Assembly (NCBI RefSeq): GCF_003254745.1
Contig: NZ_QKXH01000014.1
Span: 1 to 64,000, forward strand
Reading direction: 5' to 3'
Length of the DNA stretch: 64,000 bases
DNA from: Flavobacterium aquariorum
GTDB lineage: Bacteria; Bacteroidota; Bacteroidia; Flavobacteriales; Flavobacteriaceae
Positions within the stretch are counted from its first letter, which is position 1, and each line of letters opens with the position of its first letter. This document shows, in pieces, positions 53,171-62,630 of the stretch. A model generated the notes under the pieces. The model was not told where the DNA came from. It saw only the letters and a list, made by a program, of their open reading frames with translations, and searched no databases. A program made the position numbers and the translations under genes.

Positions 53171-54235
53171 ATGAAAAAGACATATATCAATGGATTAGGT
53201 TGTATTTCAGCTCAAAAAACGTTTGACACTGTTTTTTTGGAAGAAGCAGAATTAAACGAAAATAGTACTATCTTATCGTTAAAAGCTCCTGTTTACAAAG
53301 ATTTTATTCCGCCGGTAGCTATCAGAAGAATGGCAAAGGGAGTAAAAAACGGAATTGTAGCTTCTGCTCTTGCTCTTAAAGAAGCACAGTTGGAAACAGT
53401 TGATGCAATAATTACAGGAACTGGAATGGGATGCATCGAAGACTCTGAGAAGTTTTTGAAAGCCATATTGGACAATGATGAACAATTCCTCACGCCCACT
53501 TCATTTATTCAGTCAACGCACAACACTGTTGGGGGCCAAATTGCATTAGGATTGCAATGCAAAGCGTATAATTTAACGTACGTAAATGGTTCTGTTTCTT
53601 TTGAATCGGCACTTTTTGATGCCAAAATGATGATTGAGGAAGAAGAAGCTTCAAGCATATTGGTTGGAGGAATTGATGAAATGGCCGATTATACCATGTC
53701 ATTGTTTAAATTGGCAGGATTTATAAAGAAAGAAAATCAAGGGCCATATTCGATTTTAGGGTCAACTACAAAAGGAGTCGTTTTTGGTGAAGGAGCCACT
53801 TTTTTTGCTTTAGAAAACCAAATAAAAAACAATACAATTGCAGAAATTTTGGATGTAGAAATCCTTAATAAATTGAATGTGTCTGAAGTTGAAAATAAAA
53901 TCCTTTCTTTTCTTGCTGTCAACAGTTTAGAAATTAGCGATATTGATGCTGTTTTGCTAGGTTATAATGGTGATGTGGATTCTGACTTATATTATAAAAA
54001 TCTGTCTAATACAACTTTTATAAACGTACCACAAGTATATTACAAACATTTGAGTGGGGAGTACGATACAGCTTCAGCATTTGGGTTATGGGTTGGATCC
54101 AAAATTATCCAAACTCAAAGTATTCCTGATATTGTAAAGCTAAATGCGCTGGATAAACAGTCGTATAAAACTATTCTTTTATACAATCAACGCAACGGTA
54201 TTGACCATAGTTTCACCTTAATTTCGAGCTGTTGA
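53171..54235 (+). CDS. Chain-length-factor-like ketosynthase homologue
   Basis: A 354-residue KAS-fold protein. The nucleophile position is Gly140 (TYVNGSVSFESAL) and the first His motif is lost (LLGYNGDVDSD), though a second His remains (YKHLSGEYDTASAF). It should be catalytically dead for condensation and probably acts as the chain-length partner of the ketosynthase encoded just before it. Confidence 0.82.
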   Translation: MKKTYINGLGCISAQKTFDTVFLEEAELNENSTILSLKAPVYKDFIPPVAIRRMAKGVKNGIVASALALKEAQLETVDAIITGTGMGCIEDSEKFLKAILDNDEQFLTPTSFIQSTHNTVGGQIALGLQCKAYNLTYVNGSVSFESALFDAKMMIEEEEASSILVGGIDEMADYTMSLFKLAGFIKKENQGPYSILGSTTKGVVFGEGATFFALENQIKNNTIAEILDVEILNKLNVSEVENKILSFLAVNSLEISDIDAVLLGYNGDVDSDLYYKNLSNTTFINVPQVYYKHLSGEYDTASAFGLWVGSKIIQTQSIPDIVKLNALDKQSYKTILLYNQRNGIDHSFTLISSC

Positions 54236-55005
54236 AACATAAAATAGTAACTGCTTTTTTTATTTTGGTTCTAATGCTACTCGCTTTGGTAAGTTTTTTT
54301 GCAGTGGTAGAAATCAAGTATTTCGTGCTTGTTGCTTTTCTTTGGTTTTTGATTATATTTTGGGGATCGACGTTTATTGCTTCCAATTATCATGTCAAAA
54401 CATTTTGCAGTAATCCATTGGAAACCGAAAAAAAAATTTCTCTTACCTTCGATGATGGGCCGAACGAAATGACGTTGTTGGTTTTGGATGTTTTGAGAAA
54501 ATATAACGCTAGAGCCACTTTTTTTTGCATTGGCAAAAATATAGAAACACATCCTGAAATTTTAAAGAGAACAATAGAGGAGGGACATACGATTGGGAAT
54601 CATTCTTTTAGTCATTCTCCTTTTTTTGATTTTTACAAAAAAAATCAAGTGATTGCCGAAATTAAGCAAACGGATGCTTTGATTGAATCTGTTTTAGGAA
54701 AAAAGACAACGCTGTTCAGACCGCCTTATGGTGTTACGAATCCTTCAATTCGTAGAGCACTAGCAGTTACGAAGCACAAGACGATTGGTTGGAATATTAG
54801 ATCTTTGGATGGAGTTGTCAAAAAAGAAGATTTTCTTTTGGATAGAATTATTAAAAGGATTAAACCTGGAGGAATCGTACTTTTGCACGATACATCGATT
54901 CAAACGGTAAATGTGTTAGAGCAATTAGTATCGTTTTTACAAACAAATAATTATGCCATTGTTCCGTTAGAAGAACTTCTGAATATAAAAGCTTATGAGG
55001 ATTAA
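54232..55005 (+). CDS. Polysaccharide deacetylase (NodB) family, membrane
   Basis: A 257-residue protein starting at TTG, overlapping the previous stop. Two N-terminal helices (about 4-48), then a NodB domain with TFDDGPNE, HSFSHSP, RPPYG and LLHDTS, the metal and catalytic motifs. Substrate unknown; deacylation of a precursor or cell-envelope sugar are both possible. Confidence 0.85.
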   Translation: MKHKIVTAFFILVLMLLALVSFFAVVEIKYFVLVAFLWFLIIFWGSTFIASNYHVKTFCSNPLETEKKISLTFDDGPNEMTLLVLDVLRKYNARATFFCIGKNIETHPEILKRTIEEGHTIGNHSFSHSPFFDFYKKNQVIAEIKQTDALIESVLGKKTTLFRPPYGVTNPSIRRALAVTKHKTIGWNIRSLDGVVKKEDFLLDRIIKRIKPGGIVLLHDTSIQTVNVLEQLVSFLQTNNYAIVPLEELLNIKAYED

Positions 55006-55630
55006 AAATTATATACTGGTCTTGTTTTTAGTTGTTTTTCAATTTAAATCATTGGCTCAAGAGCAAAAAATGAGTGAAAATGACATTGTTGCATTTAAAC
55101 AATCTGTTGCTATAGTGTCAAAAAAAATAAAAACACTAAGCACTGATTTTGTACAATACAAACATCTTGATTTTCTGTCAAAGGACATTGAGACTTCTGG
55201 AAAAATGATTTTCAAAGAACCTAATTTATTGCTGTGGCAGTATAAAAAACCATACAGCTATTCGATTGTTTTTAAAAACGGAAAAATATTGATTAATGAC
55301 GAAGGAAAGAAAAGTGCTGTAGATATTGGGAACAGCAAATTATTTGGAAAAATTAACAAACTGATTGTCGGAAGCGTGAGCGGCGATTTATTTGATGACA
55401 AGGAGTTTTCTATTTCTTATTTTAAAAACAAAGATCAAAATATTACCAAGTTTATTCCAAAAGATGCTACTCTAAAGAAATACATCAAGCAAATTGAATT
55501 GACATTTGACAAAGTAGATGCTACAGTTGTTCAGGTCAAATTATTGGAATCATCTGCAGATTTTACCCGAATTGTATTAAAAAACAAAGTAATCAATGGC
55601 AAAGTCGATGAAACTTCTTTTACGAATTAG
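54995..55630 (+). CDS. LolA-like periplasmic carrier
   Basis: A 211-residue periplasmic protein with signal peptide (cleavage after SLAQ, about 22) and the LolA-type half-barrel (STDFVQYKHLDFLSKDIETS, PNLLLWQYKKPYSYSIVF). Likely carries a hydrophobic molecule, perhaps pigment, between membranes. Overlaps the lipoprotein gene that follows. Confidence 0.85.
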   Translation: MRIKNYILVLFLVVFQFKSLAQEQKMSENDIVAFKQSVAIVSKKIKTLSTDFVQYKHLDFLSKDIETSGKMIFKEPNLLLWQYKKPYSYSIVFKNGKILINDEGKKSAVDIGNSKLFGKINKLIVGSVSGDLFDDKEFSISYFKNKDQNITKFIPKDATLKKYIKQIELTFDKVDATVVQVKLLESSADFTRIVLKNKVINGKVDETSFTN

Positions 55631-56243
55631 CATTATTCTGGTTCTTGTTTTGTCATCCTGTTCAACCAATAAAGTGGTACAAGATTATAAAAGTGCACCT
55701 TTAGAAAAAACATCTTTGGAAGTGCCTTATTTTGCCAATCCCACAATGGATTATGTTTATAAAGCAAACATTACAGTTTATGGTAATGAGCTAACTGGTA
55801 TTTTTATTGCCAAGAAAATAAATGATACCTTGCATAGAGTAGTGTTTACGACTGAATTTGGAAATAAATTAATGGATTTTGAAATTTCAGAGACTGATTT
55901 CAAAGTAAACTTTATTCAGGAAGAATTGGACAGAAAAATAGTGATTAACACTTTGACTAACGATTTTAGATTGCTTTTGCGAAAACATTATGCCATAAGT
56001 GAACAGTATGAGAATAACGAGAGTAAAGTTTATATGGCGTTAGATAAAGACAGAATGAATTTTTTATTTGTATCAAAATCAACAAATAAATTAAGTAAAA
56101 TTGTACATGCTTCTAAAAGAAAAGAAATAATAAACCTCTTTTATACTTCGGAAAAAGATACTTTTGCTGAGAAAATTGTTATTCAGCATCAAAACATAAA
56201 ACTAAAAATCGAACTGAATTATTTTAACCAACAAGAAAATTAA
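55608..56243 (+). CDS. Lipoprotein of the pigment cluster
   Basis: A roughly 211-residue lipoprotein with lipobox LSSC (VLVLSSCSTNK). I start at the ATG at 55608; another in-frame ATG lies 12 bp upstream, both inside the LolA-like gene. The mature part is beta-rich and could act as a LolB-like receiver for the preceding carrier. Family not recognised. Confidence 0.75.
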   Translation: MKLLLRISIILVLVLSSCSTNKVVQDYKSAPLEKTSLEVPYFANPTMDYVYKANITVYGNELTGIFIAKKINDTLHRVVFTTEFGNKLMDFEISETDFKVNFIQEELDRKIVINTLTNDFRLLLRKHYAISEQYENNESKVYMALDKDRMNFLFVSKSTNKLSKIVHASKRKEIINLFYTSEKDTFAEKIVIQHQNIKLKIELNYFNQQEN

Positions 56244-56248
56244 CCACT

Positions 56249-56848
56249 ATGAATAAAAGAACTAGAGGAATACTGATTTTATTTTTTATGATTTTTGGAG
56301 CACTCCAAGCACAAGCTCAGGTAAGTTTTAAACCAGGATTTAGAGGAGGAGCTAATTTCAGTCATTTTACAAAAGGGAATAATTATTATGCAGATCCTTA
56401 TGATCCTAATCCTGGTATCCCGAATGTTCACTATGAATCCAAAACGGATTTTTATATTGGCTTTTATGGTGCCATAAAGTTATCTAAATTTTATACTTTA
56501 CAGCCCGAAATTGATTATTCCGGTCAAGGTTCAAAATATAGATCAGCAACTAACAATGTCGATTTGGATGTGGATTACTTGTCTTTTGAAGTATTGAATA
56601 AATTTACTTTTGCCGATAGGTTGAATGTTCATTTTGGTCCAACCCTTGATTTTGTCACCAATAAAAATTTCGATACGGATACTAATGTTGATATGGCTTT
56701 TGTTTTGGGTTTGGGATTCAATTTAACGCCTAATTTTGGAATTGAAGGAAGAGTTAAAAAAGGAATCATTCCAGTTTTGGATTTTGATGAAAATCACACC
56801 AATGTTGTATTCTCGATAGGTGGAACTTATACTTTTGACGTAAAATAG
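56249..56848 (+). CDS. Outer-membrane beta-barrel protein, PorT-like
   Basis: A 199-residue protein with a signal ending at AQAQ (about residue 25) and alternating strands ending in aromatic residues (FKPGFRGGANFSHF, SIGGTYTFDVK). Predicted small outer-membrane barrel, possibly linked to pigment placement. Confidence 0.82.
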   Translation: MNKRTRGILILFFMIFGALQAQAQVSFKPGFRGGANFSHFTKGNNYYADPYDPNPGIPNVHYESKTDFYIGFYGAIKLSKFYTLQPEIDYSGQGSKYRSATNNVDLDVDYLSFEVLNKFTFADRLNVHFGPTLDFVTNKNFDTDTNVDMAFVLGLGFNLTPNFGIEGRVKKGIIPVLDFDENHTNVVFSIGGTYTFDVK

Positions 56849-56852
56849 AACT

Positions 56853-57224
56853 ATGTTATTAAAAGATTTTTATAAAATAACTTCATTGGAAAACACTGCC
56901 GATTCTAAGTATAAGGCGGTGATTTTAGTCAATGAAAAGCACGATGTTTTTAAAGGGCATTTTCCGGGTAACCCAATAATGCCAGGAGTTTGCATGATGC
57001 AAATCATAAAAGAGTTGACAGAGCAAATTACTGGCAGTTCTTTGTTTATGCAATCATTATCCAATGTGAAATTTATGGCATTGATTAATCCATTTCAAAC
57101 ACCAGAATTACTTTTGGAATTGGATGTTACCACAACCGAGGATAATTTGGTTAAAGTTAAAAATGTGAGCTATTTTGATGAGACCATTGCTTTAAAACTG
57201 AGCAGTGTTTACAGAAAAGTTTAG
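56853..57224 (+). CDS. ApeI/FabZ-like hotdog dehydratase
   Basis: A 123-residue hotdog protein with the FabZ motif FKGHFPGNPIMPG, His present. The acidic residue of FabZ (GVLILE) is replaced by Gln (GVCMMQ), as in some ApeI-type proteins with an altered acid. Predicted polyene-cycle dehydratase or related enzyme. Confidence 0.8.
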   Translation: MLLKDFYKITSLENTADSKYKAVILVNEKHDVFKGHFPGNPIMPGVCMMQIIKELTEQITGSSLFMQSLSNVKFMALINPFQTPELLLELDVTTTEDNLVKVKNVSYFDETIALKLSSVYRKV

Positions 57225-57258
57225 ATTGATAACGTATTAATTTTTTAATTTTACCGAA

Positions 57259-57741
57259 ATGAAAACTATTTTTTTAGCCTTTTTTTTATTCTATTTCAGT
57301 AGTCCTTCCATTACTGAAATAAGAAAATTGTATGCTACGGCCAACAATAATGAAAGCAATGCCAAAGAGTTTGCCGCCAAGTTGCATGAGGTTACTAAAG
57401 AGGATAATAAAACTTTGGTGGCCTACAAAGGTGCTTCATTGGCAATTCTTTCAAAACTGGAAAAGAAAGGATCAGATAAATCCAAAAAATTCAAAGAAGG
57501 TTCCAGTTTAATTGAGTATGCTATCACAAATGAACCCAACGCTATAGAAATAAGAATGATTAGATTGAGTATTCAGGAAAACGTTCCAAAGATTGTTAAT
57601 TATAGAGCTAATAAAAAGGAAGACAAAAAGTTTTTATTGGATCATTATAAGGAACAAACTGGAGCTTTGAAAACTTATATTGGTGATTTTATTTTGCAAT
57701 CAAAAAGTTTTACGGCAACAGAAAAACAATCTATTAAATAG
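57259..57741 (+). CDS. Secreted helical protein of unknown function
   Basis: A 160-residue protein with a short signal (MKTIFLAFFLFYFSS) and a helical body (YATANNNESNAKEFAAKLHE onward). Not recognised; conserved position in the cluster suggests a periplasmic accessory role. Confidence 0.65.
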   Translation: MKTIFLAFFLFYFSSPSITEIRKLYATANNNESNAKEFAAKLHEVTKEDNKTLVAYKGASLAILSKLEKKGSDKSKKFKEGSSLIEYAITNEPNAIEIRMIRLSIQENVPKIVNYRANKKEDKKFLLDHYKEQTGALKTYIGDFILQSKSFTATEKQSIK

Positions 57742-57757
57742 TTAAAGAATAGAGTAA

Positions 57758-58939
57758 ATGAGTATAAGTTTACCAGTGATTGAAGCCATAGAACAATATA
57801 AAGTATGTGTTATTATACCCACGTATAATAATCACAAAACATTAAAGCGGGTTTTAGATTCGGTTTTGCAATATACTTTCAATGTTATTGTGGTCAATGA
57901 CGGTTCTACGGACACTACCGCCCAAATTCTGGAAACGTATCCCAATTTGGTACAAATTCATCATTCCAAAAATAGAGGAAAAGGAATGGCGATACGTAAC
58001 GGTTTCAAAAAAGCATTAGAACTAAATTATAATTATGCGATTACGATAGATTCTGATGGACAGCATTTTGCTTCCGATATTCCCGTTTTTATTGAAGCTG
58101 TGGAAACGAATTCCGACGAATTATTAATCGGTTGCCGAAATATGACACAGGAGAATGTGCCTAAAAAAAGCAGTTTCGGGAATAAATTTTCTAATTTTTG
58201 GTTTTGGTTTGAAACCGGAAATAAGCTCGAAGACACCCAATCAGGCTTCAGGATGTATCCTTTACGAAAAATACCGAGACGTTATTTTACCAATAAATTT
58301 GAGTTTGAAATTGAAGTTATCGTTCGGTCAGCTTGGAAAGGCATTCCGGTCAGAAACATTCCGGTTCAAGTTTTGTATGATCCGGAAGAGCGGGTTTCCC
58401 ATTTTAGGCCTTTCAAAGATTTTACGAGAATCAGCATTCTCAACACCGTTTTGGTCACCATTGCCATAGTTTATATTAAACCGAGAGATTTTTTTCTGAA
58501 ACTAAAAAAAAAAGGACTTAAGAAATTTTTCCTTGAAAATATATTAGAAAGCAGTGATTCGAATGCCCGAAAAGCGTCTTCAATCGCGCTCGGGGTTTTC
58601 ATCGGAATCTGTCCATTTTGGGGATTTCAAACTATTCTTGTTTTGTCTTTGGCAGTTTTACTGAAACTGAATAAAGCGATTGCTTTTGCCTTTTCCAATA
58701 TCAGTTTTCCGCCTTTCATTCCGTTTATTATTTATGGTTCGCTAAAAATTGGTAGTTTTTTTGTCACTAGCGATAAATCTTTGATTTTGAATTCGGATAT
58801 GACTATTGCCGATATTCAAAAAAATATAGCCCAATATGTTGTTGGAAGTTTTATTTTAGCGACTTTTATGGCTATTCTATTTGGTCTTACTAGCTATTTG
58901 CTTCTCGCTTGGGTAGATAATTTAAAAAACAAAAAGTAG
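57758..58939 (+). CDS. GT2 glycosyltransferase with DUF2062 domain
   Basis: A 393-residue protein: an N-terminal family-2 glycosyltransferase (VCVIIPTYNNHKTLKRVLDS, VVNDGSTD, IDSDGQH) to about 220, then a DUF2062 membrane domain (ALGVFIGICPFWGFQTILVL) with several helices. GT2 enzymes of aryl polyene clusters act on the polyene or its lipid anchor; the substrate is unknown. Confidence 0.85.
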   Translation: MSISLPVIEAIEQYKVCVIIPTYNNHKTLKRVLDSVLQYTFNVIVVNDGSTDTTAQILETYPNLVQIHHSKNRGKGMAIRNGFKKALELNYNYAITIDSDGQHFASDIPVFIEAVETNSDELLIGCRNMTQENVPKKSSFGNKFSNFWFWFETGNKLEDTQSGFRMYPLRKIPRRYFTNKFEFEIEVIVRSAWKGIPVRNIPVQVLYDPEERVSHFRPFKDFTRISILNTVLVTIAIVYIKPRDFFLKLKKKGLKKFFLENILESSDSNARKASSIALGVFIGICPFWGFQTILVLSLAVLLKLNKAIAFAFSNISFPPFIPFIIYGSLKIGSFFVTSDKSLILNSDMTIADIQKNIAQYVVGSFILATFMAILFGLTSYLLLAWVDNLKNKK

Positions 58940-58943
58940 CAGC

Positions 58944-61900
58944 ATGCACAATTATCTATTCGGTTTATATTCGTTCATGACAAAGAGAAAATCCCTTTCT
59001 GCAGGTATAGTTATTGCTATAGCTTTGTTTTTAGGTTTCTTTGCTTCCCAAATAACGTTTGAGGAAAATATAAATCAATTGATTCCCTCCAATGATAAAT
59101 CGGGCGTGACTTCAAAAGTATTGGATCAGGTTAATTTTGCCGATAAAATAACTATTATTATTTCGACTAAAGACAAAGGTTCAGCCGATAATCTCACGGA
59201 ATATGCCGATATCTTTATCGATAGTTTGGAAGCGAATTGCAAGCCGTTTGTGGCAAAAGTGCAGGGCAAAATTGAAGAAGAAAATATTCAGGAGACGTTC
59301 GATTTTGTATATGCCAATTTGCCTCTTTTTTTGGATCAAAAGGATTATGAGCAAATTCAGAATAAATTACAAAAGGACAGCATTGCAAACAGCGTTGCCT
59401 CGGATTATAAATCGATAATTTCTCCGGCGGGATTGGTTTCCAAAGATTTTATTCTTCAGGATCCGCTTGGCATTTCGTTTATTGCCTTGAAGAAATTGCA
59501 ACAATTGAGTGTTGGCGACGATTTTGAAATTCAAAACGGATTCATACTAAGCAAAGACAAGAGGAATTTATTGCTTTTTGTGACTCCAAAATTGCCTGCC
59601 AATGAAACGGATAAGAATACCAGTTTTGTCCATAATTTGGAAAAAATCAGAACCAATCTGAATCAGCAATTTAAAGGTAAAGTTGAGATGACCTATTTTG
59701 GAGCTACGCCTGTTGCAGTTGCCAATGCTACCCAAATTAAATCCGATGTACAAAATACTTCTATTTTTGCGGGAGTTACATTGATTATAATTTTGGCTTT
59801 TTTCTATAGAAATCTGTCAACACCAATAATTATTTTTATTCCTTCTTTGTTCGGCGCTCTTTTTTCTTTGGCTGTTTTATATTTTTGTAAAGGGAGTATA
59901 TCGGCTATTTCTTTGGGAATTAGTTCTATTTTGTTGGGTGAAACCACAGATTATTCGATATATGTTTTAACACATTTAAGGAATAATAAAAATGTGAAAT
60001 TACTCTATAGAGACATCACAAAACCGTTGTTGCTTTGTGGTGTGACAACATCCATCACCTTTTTGTGCCTGTTTTTTATCAAATCGGAAGCTTTGCAGGA
60101 TTTAGGAATTTTTGCGGGTTTGAGTGTGGTTTCGACATCTGTTTTTTCTTTGGTTTTAATTCCGATCTTGTACAAGTCGAATGGAAAATTATTCATTCCA
60201 AAGCCTAATCTTATTGACAAACTGGGTGCTTATTCCTATCATAAAAATAAATTTTTGGTTGGATCAATGTTATTGTTGTTGGTCGTTTCTCTTTTTACCT
60301 ATTCTAAGGTTACTTTCAATAATGATCTTTCGGCTTTAAATTTTATGACTCCCAAGTTGAAAATGGCCGAGAAACAGTTGGAGCATATTGCTAATAATGA
60401 CTCGTCAAAATCCATTTATTTGGTGACTTACGGCAAAAGTTATGATGAAGTTGTAGCCAATAATAATCAACTTTTTAAGACACTTCAGAAGGATAAAAAC
60501 ACCAAAGGAATCTTGAATTTCAGTTCTATCGGAGGGATTGTTTTTTCTGAACAGGTTCAAAAACAAAAAATAGCAGAATGGAATATTTTTTGGAGTTCCC
60601 AAAAGAAATCAAATCTGACGCAGTCCTTAATCAGGGAAGGGAGCCAGTATGGTTTTAAGGCGACTACTTTTAATGGCTTTTATAAGTTATTGGATAAAAA
60701 CTTTAGCCCAATATCCATTCAAGAATATCTGAAGGTAAAATCCTTTTTTCTTGATGAATTTGTCGCCCAAAAAGATGGATTTTACACCATTTCTACCTTG
60801 GTAAAAGTACCAGGAGATCGCAGGGATTCCTTTGTGAATCAAATAAAAAAACAATCCAATTTGGTTGTTATCGACAGGCAACAAACGAATGAGACTTTTC
60901 TTGGAACACTAAAAACAAGTTTTGAAGATCTTGTCAATTATTCTTTTATAGCGGTATTTTTTGTACTGTTATTTGCTTTTAGAAAAATAGAATTGGCCAT
61001 TATCAGCATTATCCCAATATTCATAAGTTGGATTTTTACTATCGGTCTTATGGGAATGTTCGGATTGCAATTTAATGTGTTTAACATTATTGTCTGTACT
61101 TTGATTTTTGGTATAGGAGTGGACTACAGTATCTTTATGACATCGGCATTGCAAAAAGAATATACATTTGGGAAAATAGAATTACCAAGTTACAGAACCT
61201 CTATTTTATTGTCGGTTGCAACCACAATTTTAGGAATTGGAGTGCTTATTTTCGCCAAACATCCAGCTCTGAAATCAATAGCTTTAATTGCCATTATCGG
61301 GATATTTTCGGCAATGATGATAACTTTTATTTTACAGCCGTTAGTATTTCATTTCTTTGTTACCAATCGAGTAAAAAAAGGAAAAGCACCTTATGAAATC
61401 AAGCGATTGTTGCATTCGGTTATTTCTTTTACGTATTTTGGTTTAGGAGGATTTTTATTGTCAATAGTTAGTGGGATTTTGATGAAAATCATGCCTTTTT
61501 CAAAAAAGTCAAAACTAAAAGTGTTTCATTTTATTTTATCAAAGTTCATGCATTCTGTCTTGATGAGCTATCCTTCGATAAGACGAAAAATCGTAAATAC
61601 TTCCAATGAAAGATTTGACAAACCAGCCGTAATTATAGCCAATCATAGTTCCTTTTTGGATATTTTGGCTGTTGGATTGTTGAGCCCCAAAATTATTTTT
61701 TTGGTTAGCGATTGGGTTTATAATTCCCCTGTTTTTGGGAAAGGAGTTCGTTTGGCTGGTTTTTACCCAGTTTCCAGCGGGATGGATAATGGTGTAGATC
61801 ATTTGCGTACCAAAGTGAAAGAAGGATTTTCTATAATGGTCTTCCCTGAAGGTACAAGATCTGAAGATAATTCTATAAAGCGTTTCCATAAAGGTGCTTT

Positions 61901-62630
61901 TTATTTGGCTGAACAATTGCATTTAGACATCGTTCCGATTGTTATTCATGGTTATTCCGAGGTTTGCCCAAAAGGGGATTTTATACTCAATGGTGGGAAT
62001 ACCACCACGGCTATTTTGCACCGAATTTCACCTGATAATTTTGATTTTGGAAACAATGTAGCTGAGAGGACAAAAAAAATAAGTGTTTTCTTCAAGCAGG
62101 AATACAGAAAGATGCGTTTGGATTTAGAAGGTCCTGATTATTTCAAAGCAAAACTGATGAACAGTTATGCATTCAAAGAACCACAAGTTATAAAAGCCGT
62201 ACAAGAAGATATACAGCAACATGCGGACTTATACTACAGCCTGAATAAATGGATCGGCACCAAAGCTAGAATATTGCATTTTGCTAATGATTTTGGACAG
62301 TTGGATATGCTTCTGGTTTTGCAGGAACCGCAAAGAAAAATTGAATCCATAGTCCTTTTGGATGAAAACAGAGCGGTGGCCCAAACAAATTATATCATAA
62401 AGAAAAGGAAGATTCAGTATTTAGATACAAGTAAACCGATTGCTCCAAATAAATATGATGTTGTTTTGATTTCGGATGAAAATGCAATAGTTGATATGGA
62501 AACAATTTGTAATTTGGCTACAACGATTATTTTATTGAATCCTATTGGATTGAAAGGTGAAATTCCGTTGTTAGATTTTGAAATTGTTTTTGATACTGAA
62601 GATTTAATTGTAATAAAGAAGAAAGTATAA
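58944..62630 (+). CDS. MMPL/RND exporter fused to PlsC-type acyltransferase
   Basis: A 1228-residue protein. The first part (to about 815) is an MMPL/RND-type transporter with two large periplasmic loops and about twelve helices. The second (about 870-1080) is a PlsC/LPLAT acyltransferase with NHSSFLD (near 899) and FPEGTRSE (near 968). The last 130 residues resemble a methyltransferase Rossmann fold without the SAM glycine motif. The fusion could acylate and move pigment or its anchor across the membrane. The stop overlaps the next gene start (TAATG). Confidence 0.88.
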   Translation: MHNYLFGLYSFMTKRKSLSAGIVIAIALFLGFFASQITFEENINQLIPSNDKSGVTSKVLDQVNFADKITIIISTKDKGSADNLTEYADIFIDSLEANCKPFVAKVQGKIEEENIQETFDFVYANLPLFLDQKDYEQIQNKLQKDSIANSVASDYKSIISPAGLVSKDFILQDPLGISFIALKKLQQLSVGDDFEIQNGFILSKDKRNLLLFVTPKLPANETDKNTSFVHNLEKIRTNLNQQFKGKVEMTYFGATPVAVANATQIKSDVQNTSIFAGVTLIIILAFFYRNLSTPIIIFIPSLFGALFSLAVLYFCKGSISAISLGISSILLGETTDYSIYVLTHLRNNKNVKLLYRDITKPLLLCGVTTSITFLCLFFIKSEALQDLGIFAGLSVVSTSVFSLVLIPILYKSNGKLFIPKPNLIDKLGAYSYHKNKFLVGSMLLLLVVSLFTYSKVTFNNDLSALNFMTPKLKMAEKQLEHIANNDSSKSIYLVTYGKSYDEVVANNNQLFKTLQKDKNTKGILNFSSIGGIVFSEQVQKQKIAEWNIFWSSQKKSNLTQSLIREGSQYGFKATTFNGFYKLLDKNFSPISIQEYLKVKSFFLDEFVAQKDGFYTISTLVKVPGDRRDSFVNQIKKQSNLVVIDRQQTNETFLGTLKTSFEDLVNYSFIAVFFVLLFAFRKIELAIISIIPIFISWIFTIGLMGMFGLQFNVFNIIVCTLIFGIGVDYSIFMTSALQKEYTFGKIELPSYRTSILLSVATTILGIGVLIFAKHPALKSIALIAIIGIFSAMMITFILQPLVFHFFVTNRVKKGKAPYEIKRLLHSVISFTYFGLGGFLLSIVSGILMKIMPFSKKSKLKVFHFILSKFMHSVLMSYPSIRRKIVNTSNERFDKPAVIIANHSSFLDILAVGLLSPKIIFLVSDWVYNSPVFGKGVRLAGFYPVSSGMDNGVDHLRTKVKEGFSIMVFPEGTRSEDNSIKRFHKGAFYLAEQLHLDIVPIVIHGYSEVCPKGDFILNGGNTTTAILHRISPDNFDFGNNVAERTKKISVFFKQEYRKMRLDLEGPDYFKAKLMNSYAFKEPQVIKAVQEDIQQHADLYYSLNKWIGTKARILHFANDFGQLDMLLVLQEPQRKIESIVLLDENRAVAQTNYIIKKRKIQYLDTSKPIAPNKYDVVLISDENAIVDMETICNLATTIILLNPIGLKGEIPLLDFEIVFDTEDLIVIKKKV

